6,144 bases of DNA from Gammaproteobacteria bacterium (GTDB lineage: Bacteria > Pseudomonadota > Gammaproteobacteria > Pseudomonadales > Azotimanducaceae_A), in NCBI GenBank assembly GCA_028819775.1, contig JAPPKV010000415.1:2793-8936 (forward strand), read 5' to 3'. The notes beneath the pieces are model-generated. The model had not been told where the DNA came from. It saw only the letters and a list, made by a program, of their open reading frames with translations, and made no database searches. Both the position numbers and the translations under genes were made by a program. Shown here piece after piece: positions 1 through 6,144 of the stretch. The first letter of the stretch is position 1. Every line of letters begins with the position of its first letter.

Positions 1-2495
1 TTGAACAGCACGGACGAGGACGATGCGACGACCTGCTGGGTATCTATTTCGGAATAGGTGGCCGAAATGCGCAAGCCGGACAGGATACCGCCGGGGTTGA
101 AATCGAATCCGACGGTCAGGGTGTCCGAGACTTCCGGCTTGAGGTTAGGGTTGCCTCCGAAGTTGGTCGGATAGACGCCGAAGGGCGAACCTGTTTCCGG
201 ATCGGCCAATACGCCGGCGCCGGCGAGTATCCCTGGGATGATGGTGGAGAAGAAGGTAACCCTCGGGTCTGGTGCGCCGAAGAGCTGGTCGAGCCGCGGC
301 GCCTTGAAGGTATCGCCGACGTTTGCCCGGATCTTGAGGCCGGGTGTGAGGTGCCACGCGATGCCAACGGACGGCGAGGTTTCGGCGAACGTCCGCTCCT
401 CGTTGCCGCTGCCGACGCCCCCGAACGGCCCGTTGATGACGTATTCCTCCCATCGGGCCGCCGCCCTCAATTCCAGGGAATGTACCCCCGGTATGGAGTT
501 GCCGTCGCTGACGATCGGGATCATGACCTCCGTATAGACCGCGTTGACCTCCCGCTCCGGCGCCGTTTCAAGCAAGGTGGTTGCGAGATATCCCGAGAAT
601 GTTCGGGAGTCTTTTCGGTAGTCGTAGCCGAGTACGCCCGCGATGTTCCCCCAGGGCAATGCGAACAGATTGCCGTTCGCAGAGACCGAATACTGCGTGG
701 TGTCGTTTATGTCGGTTGTCGGTAGCGACCAAGGATGCGTGGAGACCTCGAACAGGTCGGCGACGGCCGCCTCGGTCTGCTGCGACCCGTCGCCGAAGAG
801 ATTCAATGCGGTTGCCGGGTTCGAGTCGGCTAGACGCGCCGAGAGTTCGGTCGCGCCAGGTCCGTCGAACGCGCGAATCCATGCTTCCTCCTCGGCGTAC
901 TTGACGAAGGCATCGACTTGCCAGTTTCTGAACGGCAGTTCGGCAGTGGCGCCGAGCACCACCCCGTAGCTGTCGGTCGCAGACTGATTCGTGGAGGGCT
1001 CGATCAAGCCCCTTTCCGTCTCGGTCTGAAAGTGATAGCCCGCGAGCAGGGGCACGCCGGTATTGTTGAACGCGTTGCTGGGGGGAACGAACGCATTTCT
1101 GGCGAAGATCCCGCCGCGTTCGGCGTAGCTCTCATAGCTCGCGTAGTTGAACTCCATGTAGCCGTCGATGAACTCGCCGAGTTCCTGTTCGATGGACAAG
1201 AAGGCCGTTGTTGACTCCCGCTCGTCGGTCAGATGTTCGGGAACGGAATCCCATGGCGCGAGATTCGCCATGGAAATGTCCGCGAGCGTCACCGGCACCG
1301 TCCCGTCTCTCGAGGGATCGACGCCGCCGAGAGGCTGAAAGGTCTGCGCGTTTCTTATGATCAGGGGATGGAATGGCCCCGGCGGCGATCTCTGGTCCGA
1401 TCCACCGAGGGAGGTGTAGTCGAGCGTCGTAAAGCCCGTTTCTGCGGCAACGACCGGATCAATCGACTCGATCCGAAGGCTGCCGCTTAAGGACCCCGAC
1501 CCCCAGCCTACGCCAAACGTTGGGGAAATCAGCAGCGAATCGCCGCCATGGGCGCCAGTGGTGTAGCGCAGGGCGAGTTTTTCCTCGGCGTCATAGCCTT
1601 GCCTCAGAATGAAATTGATGACGCCGGCAACCGCATCGCCGCCGTAGATCGCGGCGGCGCCGTCGGTGAGCACCTCGACGCGTTCGATCGCGGAGAACGG
1701 AATCGAGTTGAGATTGATGTTCGAACCCTGGATCGTCGGTGTTGTCGCGGTTCGGCGACCGTTGATCAGTACCAAGGTGCCATCCGAGCCAAGCCCCCTT
1801 AAGTTCGCGGTCGCAACGCCGAGCGTGCCGACACTGCTGGAGTTGTCTATTGCGGAGGTCTGCGTGTGTCCCGAGTAGTTTTGTGGCAGGGCACGGACAA
1901 ACCCCTCGACGCTGTCGATCCCCATGCGTTCCATGTCGCCCATGGTGAACACCAACACCGGCGAGGTGGGGCTCGAGCCCCGCAGCCGGGTGCCCGTCAC
2001 CACGATTTCCTCCACCGGTCGGGGTTCCGGGTCGGGGGAAGCTTCTTCTGTTTCCGAAGCGGCTGCGGCCGATGGTGCATCGGACTCCTCCGGGCTTTGA
2101 AGCTGGGCCAGCAGGAGCGGTTCAGCCCGCACGTTGCGGACCACCGCCGCCAGCTCAGGCGCCGTGGCACTCTCTTGCTTCACAACGACGAAGTCCTTCG
2201 CTTTGAACTCGTACACCAGTTCGGTCGCGTCGAGGGATCTTTCAATAGCCGAGCGAACCGATTGGCTGCCACGCACTTCCGGAGATTGACTCTCGTCCAC
2301 GACATCCGGAACGAACACGATTTGCACGTCTCCGACCTCTGCGATCTCCAGCAGGGTCTGGCCGGTGGCTTGAGGATCGATGTCGAACTCGACTTCCTCG
2401 GCGTTCGCAGAGTTGAACGCCAACAGGGCGCAAGGAACTGCGCACGGGATGGCGAACCGAGTCGCCCAATTGGAAATCAAGGCATTACGTATCAT
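1..2495 (-). CDS. TonB-dependent receptor with N-terminal STN signalling domain (3' end outside window)
   Basis: Outer-membrane importer powered by TonB-ExbBD that also acts as a surface signalling receptor. I translated the minus strand from ATG 2495 and found an open frame of 831 codons to the left edge, with no stop. Residues 1-32 form a signal peptide with a likely cleavage site at ANA|EE. Residues about 35-106 are an STN domain, the part that contacts FecR in the periplasm. An acidic, Pro/Ala-rich linker (107-160) leads to the TonB-box-like VEEIVVTGTR (161-170). The plug follows (about 171-300), with NLRGLG, VLINGRR and DGAAAIYGGDAVAGVINF. The rest is beta-barrel, including the family motif NPNLKPE at 782-788. 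An AGGA ribosome site sits 5 nt before the ATG. The last barrel strands and terminal aromatic residue are outside the window. Its position after FecI and FecR genes supports the signalling role. The substrate cannot be told from sequence. Confidence 0.95.
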   Translation of the reverse strand, partial: MIRNALISNWATRFAIPCAVPCALLAFNSANAEEVEFDIDPQATGQTLLEIAEVGDVQIVFVPDVVDESQSPEVRGSQSVRSAIERSLDATELVYEFKAKDFVVVKQESATAPELAAVVRNVRAEPLLLAQLQSPEESDAPSAAAASETEEASPDPEPRPVEEIVVTGTRLRGSSPTSPVLVFTMGDMERMGIDSVEGFVRALPQNYSGHTQTSAIDNSSSVGTLGVATANLRGLGSDGTLVLINGRRTATTPTIQGSNINLNSIPFSAIERVEVLTDGAAAIYGGDAVAGVINFILRQGYDAEEKLALRYTTGAHGGDSLLISPTFGVGWGSGSLSGSLRIESIDPVVAAETGFTTLDYTSLGGSDQRSPPGPFHPLIIRNAQTFQPLGGVDPSRDGTVPVTLADISMANLAPWDSVPEHLTDERESTTAFLSIEQELGEFIDGYMEFNYASYESYAERGGIFARNAFVPPSNAFNNTGVPLLAGYHFQTETERGLIEPSTNQSATDSYGVVLGATAELPFRNWQVDAFVKYAEEEAWIRAFDGPGATELSARLADSNPATALNLFGDGSQQTEAAVADLFEVSTHPWSLPTTDINDTTQYSVSANGNLFALPWGNIAGVLGYDYRKDSRTFSGYLATTLLETAPEREVNAVYTEVMIPIVSDGNSIPGVHSLELRAAARWEEYVINGPFGGVGSGNEERTFAETSPSVGIAWHLTPGLKIRANVGDTFKAPRLDQLFGAPDPRVTFFSTIIPGILAGAGVLADPETGSPFGVYPTNFGGNPNLKPEVSDTLTVGFDFNPGGILSGLRISATYSEIDTQQVVASSSSVLF

Positions 2496-2525
2496 GTTCG
2501 TCCTGCTAGGGGCTGTGGTTGCATT

Positions 2526-2544
2526 GGTGTCCCACCCGGGAACC
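2526..2544 (-). other. Small hairpin in the presumed 5' leader of the receptor mRNA
   Basis: The RNA read from the minus strand can pair GGTTCCC (2544-2538) with GGGA(C)ACC (2533-2526). This makes a 7-bp stem with a one-base bulge and a 4-nt loop. It lies 30-50 nt before the receptor start codon and would begin close to the start of a transcript from the candidate promoter at 2551-2579. There is no T-run after it, so it is not an intrinsic terminator. Its role is unknown. Confidence 0.35.
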
Positions 2545-2550
2545 ATCGTT

Positions 2551-2579
2551 GGTATAGAACGGCTGGGATGATCGGTTCC
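2551..2579 (-). promoter_or_regulatory. Candidate ECF-type promoter of the receptor gene
   Basis: On the minus strand GGAACC (2579-2574) is followed by a 17-nt spacer and TATACC (2556-2551), about 55 nt before the receptor ATG. A GGAA(C) -35 core is typical of ECF sigma promoters, and this is where a FecI-type sigma would be expected to act, between fecR and the receptor gene. The -10 half is less typical, and the site was found by eye. The 178-nt gap holds no other clear promoter. Confidence 0.35.
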
Positions 2580-2673
2580 TCAATGGAAAATGGCGTCTGG
2601 CGAGTACGCAAGTCGTCAACGAGCAGGCGCGGATACCTGGCCGCCTGCAAGGAGAGTGTAAGCATCGAGGCCA

Positions 2674-3774
2674 TCAAGGGATCTGGCCGCGATGGGCAAT
2701 CAGCACGAAGCGGTCCGGGTGCCGAACCACCTCGATGGGATGGATGTCCTCGAGCGACGAGAGCAGCAGTTCCACCTGGCCGGTCATTTCGACCTGATCG
2801 AGGTTCAGGACCGCGCTGATCCGCAGGTCGGCGATCGTGCTGTCCTCAATCAGAACCTTCACCGGACTGTAGCGATTGACCTCGCTGATCACCTCCATCA
2901 GCCTCTGATCCTCGAAGCGAACCCGGCCGCTGCGCCAACTCTGCAAACGTTCAACTTCGTCGATGCTGTCTTCCTTGACGGTTTGCTGATGCTGTTCGAA
3001 CGTGGCTACGGAGCCCGCGTTGAGAATCAGACTCCCGGCTTCGAACCTCGCCAGGAACTCGGTCTGACGCGGAAAACGAATGTTGTCGTCGGTTACGGCG
3101 ACCTTCCCTTCCGCTACCGCGATTTCCAATCGATGGCCCGACAGGTGGACGCTGAATTTCGTGCCGAGCGCTGTGACCACGTGATCGCCGGCCCGTATGG
3201 TCAAGGTCCGCTCAGGATCCTTCGCAACCTCGAGGAAGACCTCCCCGAAATCCAGCAGGATGCGCCTTCCTAGGGAATCAAAGTCGATGAGTATGCGCGA
3301 GCCCGAGTTGAGCGTAACGCTGGACCCGTCCCGCAGCGCGAAGGTCTGCTGGTCCCCAAGGGCTGTTTCGAGGATCTGGGCCTCGTCGGAACCGACTAGA
3401 AACGTCTTGGCCAACACGCCCGTCACGGCCACCAGAAACACCGTCGCCGCCACGGCGATCCAGCGACGATCGAATCCTGTTCGCCTCCGGGCACCTAGAG
3501 CATCCCGGGTCAAAGCCGCGATGTCCTTGTCATTGGCCAGGTCTCCGGACAGGTCCCGCAGATGCAGCAGATGCTCGTAGACCTTCCGATGGCGAGGGTC
3601 TTCGGCGAGCCAGGCGTGCAACTCCGACTCATCGGTGGCGGTCATGTCTCCGGAGTACAGACGCATGACGAACCACTGGGCACGGCGCTCCGCGGGGTTC
3701 GAGGAGTCCGTCCGGGACCCGTCAATGCGGCCCTTCACCTTACCCTTCACTAGTCCACTAGCTCCGGTCGACAC
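2674..3774 (-). CDS. FecR-family inner-membrane sigma regulator (anti-sigma factor)
   Basis: Membrane protein that relays the receptor signal to the ECF sigma factor. As read (366 aa) it has the expected FecR order. A cytoplasmic N-terminal sigma-binding domain (DUF4880 type, residues about 28-70) carries W34, W55 and the WLAEDPRH motif. One membrane helix (about 104-122) follows RR residues. The periplasmic FecR domain is at about 134-228 (LGDQQTFALRDGSSVTLNSGS, ALGTKFSV, VAEGKVAV). A C-terminal DUF4974/STN-like domain (about 288-361) is the part expected to meet the receptor. The length suits the family. The start is uncertain: the GTG at 3774 overlaps the sigma gene by 17 nt and lacks a clear ribosome site. 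GTGs at 3750 or 3738 would begin just after the sigma stop, the latter preceded by AAGGG, and would keep every domain. Translation is probably coupled to the sigma gene. Confidence 0.93.
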   Translation of the reverse strand: MSTGASGLVKGKVKGRIDGSRTDSSNPAERRAQWFVMRLYSGDMTATDESELHAWLAEDPRHRKVYEHLLHLRDLSGDLANDKDIAALTRDALGARRRTGFDRRWIAVAATVFLVAVTGVLAKTFLVGSDEAQILETALGDQQTFALRDGSSVTLNSGSRILIDFDSLGRRILLDFGEVFLEVAKDPERTLTIRAGDHVVTALGTKFSVHLSGHRLEIAVAEGKVAVTDDNIRFPRQTEFLARFEAGSLILNAGSVATFEQHQQTVKEDSIDEVERLQSWRSGRVRFEDQRLMEVISEVNRYSPVKVLIEDSTIADLRISAVLNLDQVEMTGQVELLLSSLEDIHPIEVVRHPDRFVLIAHRGQIP

Positions 3775-4351
3775 GTCGTCGTAAGTCCGAGAGCGCCTGC
3801 ATGATGTGCTTTTCGACCATGCTGACGGAGACGTTCATCGTGTCAGCGACCTCTCGGTAACTTAGCCCCTCGAACCGGTTGAGCACGAACGCGTCTCGAC
3901 AATCGGGCCTCAACTTCATGATGGCCGCTTTCACGAATCCTAGCTGTTCCTGTGTGGAGACAACCTCTTCGGCCGAGATCTCCATACCGAGCGTTTTTGC
4001 CCCGTGCCTCGTCACGTCGTCGTATCTCTGTCGCGTAACGGCTTTCCTGTAGCTGTCCCTGATGACGTTCGTGGCAATCGAGAACAGATACGACCTGACG
4101 CTGTCTAGGCTTCGAGAGAGCCTCTCTTCCACGCCTTCCTGGCGGGCTACGCGCAGGAAGGTCTCCTGGACCACGTCTTCTTGGTCGGCCTGGTCGGCGT
4201 GTGCGGACAGGCGTGCACCGACGAAGCGCCGCAATGCCGGTTCGTGCTCCAAGGCGATGCGCCGAAGCGCGTCTGACGCCCCATCTTTCCTTCGAAAGTT
4301 GACAACGTTCGACGTGTTGCGCGTAGTCAATGTCCGGTTTGTCCGCAACAT
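3758..4351 (-). CDS. FecI-type ECF RNA polymerase sigma factor
   Basis: An ECF sigma factor of the FecI-like group, predicted to direct RNA polymerase to the receptor promoter when released or activated through FecR. The 197-aa protein has sigma region 2 at about 38-105 (EDVVQETFLRVAR, then SYLFSIATNVIRDSYRK, the core-binding and -10 melting segment). Region 4 is at about 135-190, with the helix-turn-helix YREVADTMNVSVSMVEKHI that reads the -35 element. Region 3 is absent, as usual for ECF sigmas. A basic tail of about 30 residues precedes region 2. ATG 4351 is the first possible start in frame, since a TGA lies 12 codons upstream with no other start codon between; a weak GGGA precedes it. 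It is first in a sigma-fecR-receptor gene order, which defines the system. Sequence alone does not show whether FecR is purely inhibitory or also needed for activity. Confidence 0.95.
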   Translation of the reverse strand: MLRTNRTLTTRNTSNVVNFRRKDGASDALRRIALEHEPALRRFVGARLSAHADQADQEDVVQETFLRVARQEGVEERLSRSLDSVRSYLFSIATNVIRDSYRKAVTRQRYDDVTRHGAKTLGMEISAEEVVSTQEQLGFVKAAIMKLRPDCRDAFVLNRFEGLSYREVADTMNVSVSMVEKHIMQALSDLRRRVDRS

Positions 4352-4414
4352 GCTTCCCGTATAACGGACAACGTGCTCAGTGCCTCAAGACCGATTCGCA
4401 GTCAATGCGCCGCC

Positions 4415-4424
4415 TTGGCGCCAA
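4415..4424. promoter_or_regulatory. Perfect 10-bp palindrome upstream of the sigma gene, possible operator
   Basis: TTGGCGCCAA is a perfect palindrome in the 78-nt gap between the lipoprotein stop and the sigma gene start, about 64 nt before the sigma ATG. It lies within a wider inverted repeat, CCGATT (4391-4396) and AATCGG (4424-4429). It could be an operator, part of a weak hairpin, or chance in GC-rich DNA. No confident sigma-70 promoter was found in the same gap; TTGAGG (4388-4383) with TTATAC (4364-4359) is the best, and it is weak. Confidence 0.25.
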
Positions 4425-4429
4425 ATCGG

Positions 4430-5233
4430 TCAGTGGAGGCCGAGATTGGCTTGTCGCCAGATCGTGAAATCCCAAGATACGTCCTCCCGATATTCCATTG
4501 ACGCAGTCGCCGGATCAAGTCCGAGATCGGCGAAAGGCGTGATCCCTTCGATGGCGGCTTGCGCATCCTCCAGTCTGCAGGCCCGGCCGGTCTCCCTACC
4601 GGAAAACAGCGAAAACGCCGCATGGCCCGTCCCCACAATCGCTCGCCGCAAATCATACGGGCGGGGCGAGCAGATTCGGCGGGCGCGCACGGTCACGCTG
4701 CCTTCTGCGAAGTGTATTCCTCCCACCAGCGCGTACCCGTCCAGTCCGCCCGAGGTAGCGAGGGTACTGCGGCCAAAAAAAGTGGCTACGTCATTGGTCT
4801 TCATGAACCGGGTCAACGGTTCATCGTCACCACCGATGTGCAGGACGTACGAGTCCCAGCGATCCGTGCCCGCAACCACGATGGGAGCCTGGGATTCATC
4901 CAGGGCGATAAGGACACGTCCAGCCTGGTAGGGGGTGTAAGGGTCGGTCTCGACGGGCGCCGCTTGGCAGCGGTACATCTCGATGGTAAGCGTGCCCCGA
5001 CCCGTCGATGGATCCAGTCGCGGCCAAAAGTTCGGTCCTAGGATCGACTGCAACGCAGGGCCGGCGACGGGGTAGCTGATGCTTAACGCCTCGCAATGGT
5101 TGGAACGGCCAGCGACCCAATGGTCAAGGTCTCGGATCTGCTCTGTCGCGCAGCCGCCCAGGTGCGGGAGGCAGATAGCCAGGATTCCGGCAAGCAAGGT
5201 CGACTGGTTGCTTCCCACTGCTCTCGACCGCAT
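4430..5233 (-). CDS. Putative outer-membrane lipoprotein of unknown function
   Basis: I do not recognise the family. The 267-aa product begins with a basic N-terminus, a hydrophobic stretch (about 12-22) and a lipobox LGGC at 25-28. C28 would be lipidated, and Ala at +2 does not signal inner-membrane retention, so the outer membrane is the likely site. The mature part has four further cysteines (C47, C89, C188, C219), enough for two periplasmic disulfides, and no membrane helix. It looks like a single globular domain of mixed alpha/beta type, including GRGTLTIEMYRC and VRARRICSPRPYDLRRA. The ATG at 5233 is preceded directly by an in-frame TAG, so it is the most upstream start possible; AGGA lies 3 nt before it. 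It is co-oriented with the sigma-fecR-receptor unit, ending 78 nt before the sigma gene. It could therefore be an accessory surface protein of that unit, or simply a neighbour. The gene is confident; the function is not known. Confidence 0.8.
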   Translation of the reverse strand: MRSRAVGSNQSTLLAGILAICLPHLGGCATEQIRDLDHWVAGRSNHCEALSISYPVAGPALQSILGPNFWPRLDPSTGRGTLTIEMYRCQAAPVETDPYTPYQAGRVLIALDESQAPIVVAGTDRWDSYVLHIGGDDEPLTRFMKTNDVATFFGRSTLATSGGLDGYALVGGIHFAEGSVTVRARRICSPRPYDLRRAIVGTGHAAFSLFSGRETGRACRLEDAQAAIEGITPFADLGLDPATASMEYREDVSWDFTIWRQANLGLH

Positions 5234-5300
5234 CTATCCTGCGACGAATGGTACCCGGATTCCTCTCGGGCGATGAACCGGAGGCAGGCTTGTCCCACGC

Positions 5301-5338
5301 AAGCGCGGCCACCGACGTGACGGCTGGCCGCTGCGCTT
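5301..5338 (-). terminator. Strong GC-rich hairpin after the P-II-like gene, possible terminator
   Basis: Arms AAGCGCGGCCA (5301-5311) and TGGCCGCTGCGCTT (5325-5338) pair over 11 bp with a 3-nt bulge. The 13-nt loop can form a further short CCG/CGG stem. It starts about 19 nt past the stop of the P-II-like gene, in the 123-nt gap before the lipoprotein gene. No T-run follows on either strand, so classic intrinsic termination is unlikely. It may stabilise the 3' end of the upstream message or aid factor-dependent termination. Confidence 0.4.
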
Positions 5339-5356
5339 CGGCCGCCTAGGGCGGGA

Positions 5357-5704
5357 TCACGCCTCCGCCTTCGTCCCCATGATGGTGGGCAACTGCGTAC
5401 GCAGCCCGATCGCGTGCTCGATATCCACCTGGAAGGCGACACCGGTGCCGGGCTCGGTGTCGAACCGGCCTTCGCGGCCGATGCTCGCAAGAATATCCTC
5501 CGCGCGAGCCGCGGAGACGAGGAAGAGAATGACATTGCGGGACGCCCAGAGGTCGAGCCCGAGGAACGTCTTCTGGGGGATCAGTCCCTCGCCGCGTACG
5601 CCCGTGATGATCGTGGCACCGGTTGCCCCGGCCGCCCGGGCCGCTTCGATGACGGCGTCGGTGCGCGCGTCGTCGACCAGCGCGACGATCAGTTTGAGCT
5701 TCAT
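5357..5704 (-). CDS. P-II-like small regulator linked to a DUF1538 membrane protein
   Basis: A 115-aa protein with the P-II (GlnB-like) trimeric signalling fold. The opening MKLKLIVALVDDARTDAVIEAA matches the first beta-alpha unit, with the T-loop region at about 35-55 (TGVRGEGLIPQKTFLGLDLW). The second unit is VILFLVSAARAEDILASI, then a variant B-loop (TEPGTG, 83-88) and the final strand AFQVDIEHAIGL. Canonical P-II proteins bind ATP/ADP and 2-oxoglutarate and control AmtB or nitrogen enzymes. Here there is no tyrosine in the whole protein, so uridylylation is excluded, and the usual TGxxGDGK loop is not preserved. The nearest upstream gene encodes a DUF1538 membrane protein, a known genomic association, so regulating that transporter is the likely job (inference). 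The start is firm: GGGGAGAGG (5717-5709) precedes the ATG at good spacing. Confidence 0.85.
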   Translation of the reverse strand: MKLKLIVALVDDARTDAVIEAARAAGATGATIITGVRGEGLIPQKTFLGLDLWASRNVILFLVSAARAEDILASIGREGRFDTEPGTGVAFQVDIEHAIGLRTQLPTIMGTKAEA

Positions 5705-5740
5705 GTCGCCTCTCCCCTAGTGTTTCGATTCCGAACCAGC

Positions 5741-5755
5741 CTGACAATGCTGACA
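5741..5755. repeat. Short direct repeat in the DUF1538/P-II intergenic gap
   Basis: CTGACA occurs twice (5741-5746 and 5750-5755) with 3 nt between, a period of 9 bp, about 37-51 nt upstream of the P-II-like ATG. This could be a tandem half-site for a regulator, or chance. The 155-nt gap between the two genes holds no other recognisable element and no convincing promoter. Confidence 0.2.
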
Positions 5756-5859
5756 TCGTCTCGACTGCCACCGCCACAAGGCAAATGGAGGAGTACCGCC
5801 TTGGAAAACAGGAACATAGGCATGGTTCACATCAACGTGTCGTATGGACTGTAGCCTCG

Positions 5860-6144
5860 TTATTTCGGAAGCGGCACACTGGAACGTCTGGCCCGCCGGA
5901 AGCGGTTCAGCCACGACGTCGCCATGCTGTAGCCAAGTACCGACATGATAGGGAACACACTCGCGAACGCAATCAGCCCGAACCCGTCGACGAGCGGGTT
6001 GCGGCCCGGCACATTGGCAGCCAACCCGAGACCGAGGGCCGCCACGACGGGCACCGTGACCGTCGATGTCGTCACCCCGCCACTGTCGTAGGCGAGCGGG
6101 ACGATCGAGCGGCTCGAACGGAACGTCTGCACGATGACCACCAC
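5860..6144 (-). CDS. DUF1538-family membrane protein, C-terminal part (5' end outside window)
   Basis: The frame is open at the right edge and ends at TAA 5862-5860, giving the last 94 residues of a longer protein. The opening GTG at 6144 is an internal codon, not a start. [20 protein letters not shown] (about residues 19-38) is the hallmark Asp-Gly-Gly-Val-Thr-Thr segment of DUF1538. Two hydrophobic segments are visible (about 25-45 and 52-79), the second with [15 protein letters not shown], followed by a basic cytoplasmic tail (RFRRARR). From memory, DUF1538 proteins (UmpA/UmpB) have been reported as a two-subunit monovalent cation/proton antiporter, so a role in Na+ or pH homeostasis is plausible here but not shown. 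The P-II-like gene follows 155 nt downstream on the same strand and probably encodes its regulator. Whether this is a one-gene or two-gene (UmpA plus UmpB) locus cannot be seen. Confidence 0.88.
   Translation of the reverse strand: MVVIVQTFRSSRSIVPLAYDSGGVTTSTVTVPVVAALGLGLAANVPGRNPLVDGFGLIAFASVFPIMSVLGYSMATSWLNRFRRARRSSVPLPK

Noticed and set aside
1..2495. Possibility that the receptor gene is broken, since no single long minus-strand frame ending inside the window covers this region
   Set aside because: Manual translation from ATG 2495 gave 831 codons without a stop or frameshift; the gene simply runs off the left edge.
1866..2819. 317-codon open frame on the plus strand
   Set aside because: It lies opposite the receptor N-terminus, the intergenic gap and the end of fecR, all with clear protein families on the minus strand. 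Its product is low-complexity Arg/Gly/His-rich and matches no family; it is an antisense shadow of GC-rich coding DNA.
2692..3273. 193-codon open frame on the plus strand opposite fecR
   Set aside because: Fully antisense to conserved FecR domains, with no recognisable domain or ribosome site; a shadow.
4559..5041. 160-codon plus-strand frame opposite the lipoprotein gene
   Set aside because: No signal peptide, family match or ribosome site; the minus-strand frame has a lipobox and a bounded start, so this is taken as a shadow.
5083..5535. 150-codon minus-strand frame spanning the P-II-like/lipoprotein gap
   Set aside because: It overlaps the P-II-like gene and the lipoprotein signal peptide in another frame. 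Its Ser/Arg-rich composition matches no family.
5346..5777. 143-codon minus-strand frame over the P-II-like gene
   Set aside because: An off-frame reading of the P-II-like gene, rich in Arg and Gly; the P-II frame has the domain match and a strong ribosome site.
5705..5859. Sigma-70-like TTGTCA-N17-AACACT before the P-II-like gene
   Set aside because: The -10 match is only 3 of 6 and the implied start would fall in the ribosome site.

Overview
The window looks like a piece of a GC-rich (roughly 60 %) Gram-negative, probably proteobacterial chromosome. Supporting signs are a TonB-dependent outer-membrane receptor, a FecR-type inner-membrane anti-sigma regulator, a FecI-type ECF sigma factor and a lipoprotein with an outer-membrane type lipobox. 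The receptor style (EEIVVTG box, STN domain, long plug) and the DUF1538/P-II pair would suit a marine or environmental gammaproteobacterium, but genus and species cannot be read from this sequence.

Every supported gene lies on the minus strand, so transcription runs from high to low coordinates. From upstream to downstream these are: the 3' end of a DUF1538 membrane protein (5860-6144, enters from the right edge); a P-II-like small regulator (5357-5704); a short gap with a hairpin; a lipoprotein of unknown function (4430-5233); a FecI-type sigma factor (3758-4351); a FecR-type regulator (2674-3774); and a TonB-dependent receptor with an N-terminal signalling domain (1-2495, runs off the left edge, so its C-terminal barrel strands are missing).

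The last three genes form a textbook cell-surface signalling unit. The receptor binds a ligand outside and its STN domain signals across the periplasm to FecR. FecR then controls the ECF sigma factor, which transcribes the receptor gene. A candidate ECF-type promoter (GGAACC-N17-TATACC) lies between fecR and the receptor gene, and a small hairpin sits where its transcript would begin. No Fur-box-like sequence is visible upstream of the sigma gene, so an iron ligand should not be assumed.

The DUF1538/P-II pair is a second module: a predicted ion-transport membrane protein with a dedicated, unusual P-II-fold partner that contains no tyrosine and lacks the canonical nucleotide-binding loop. No RNA genes, insertion sequences, CRISPR arrays or phage genes were seen.
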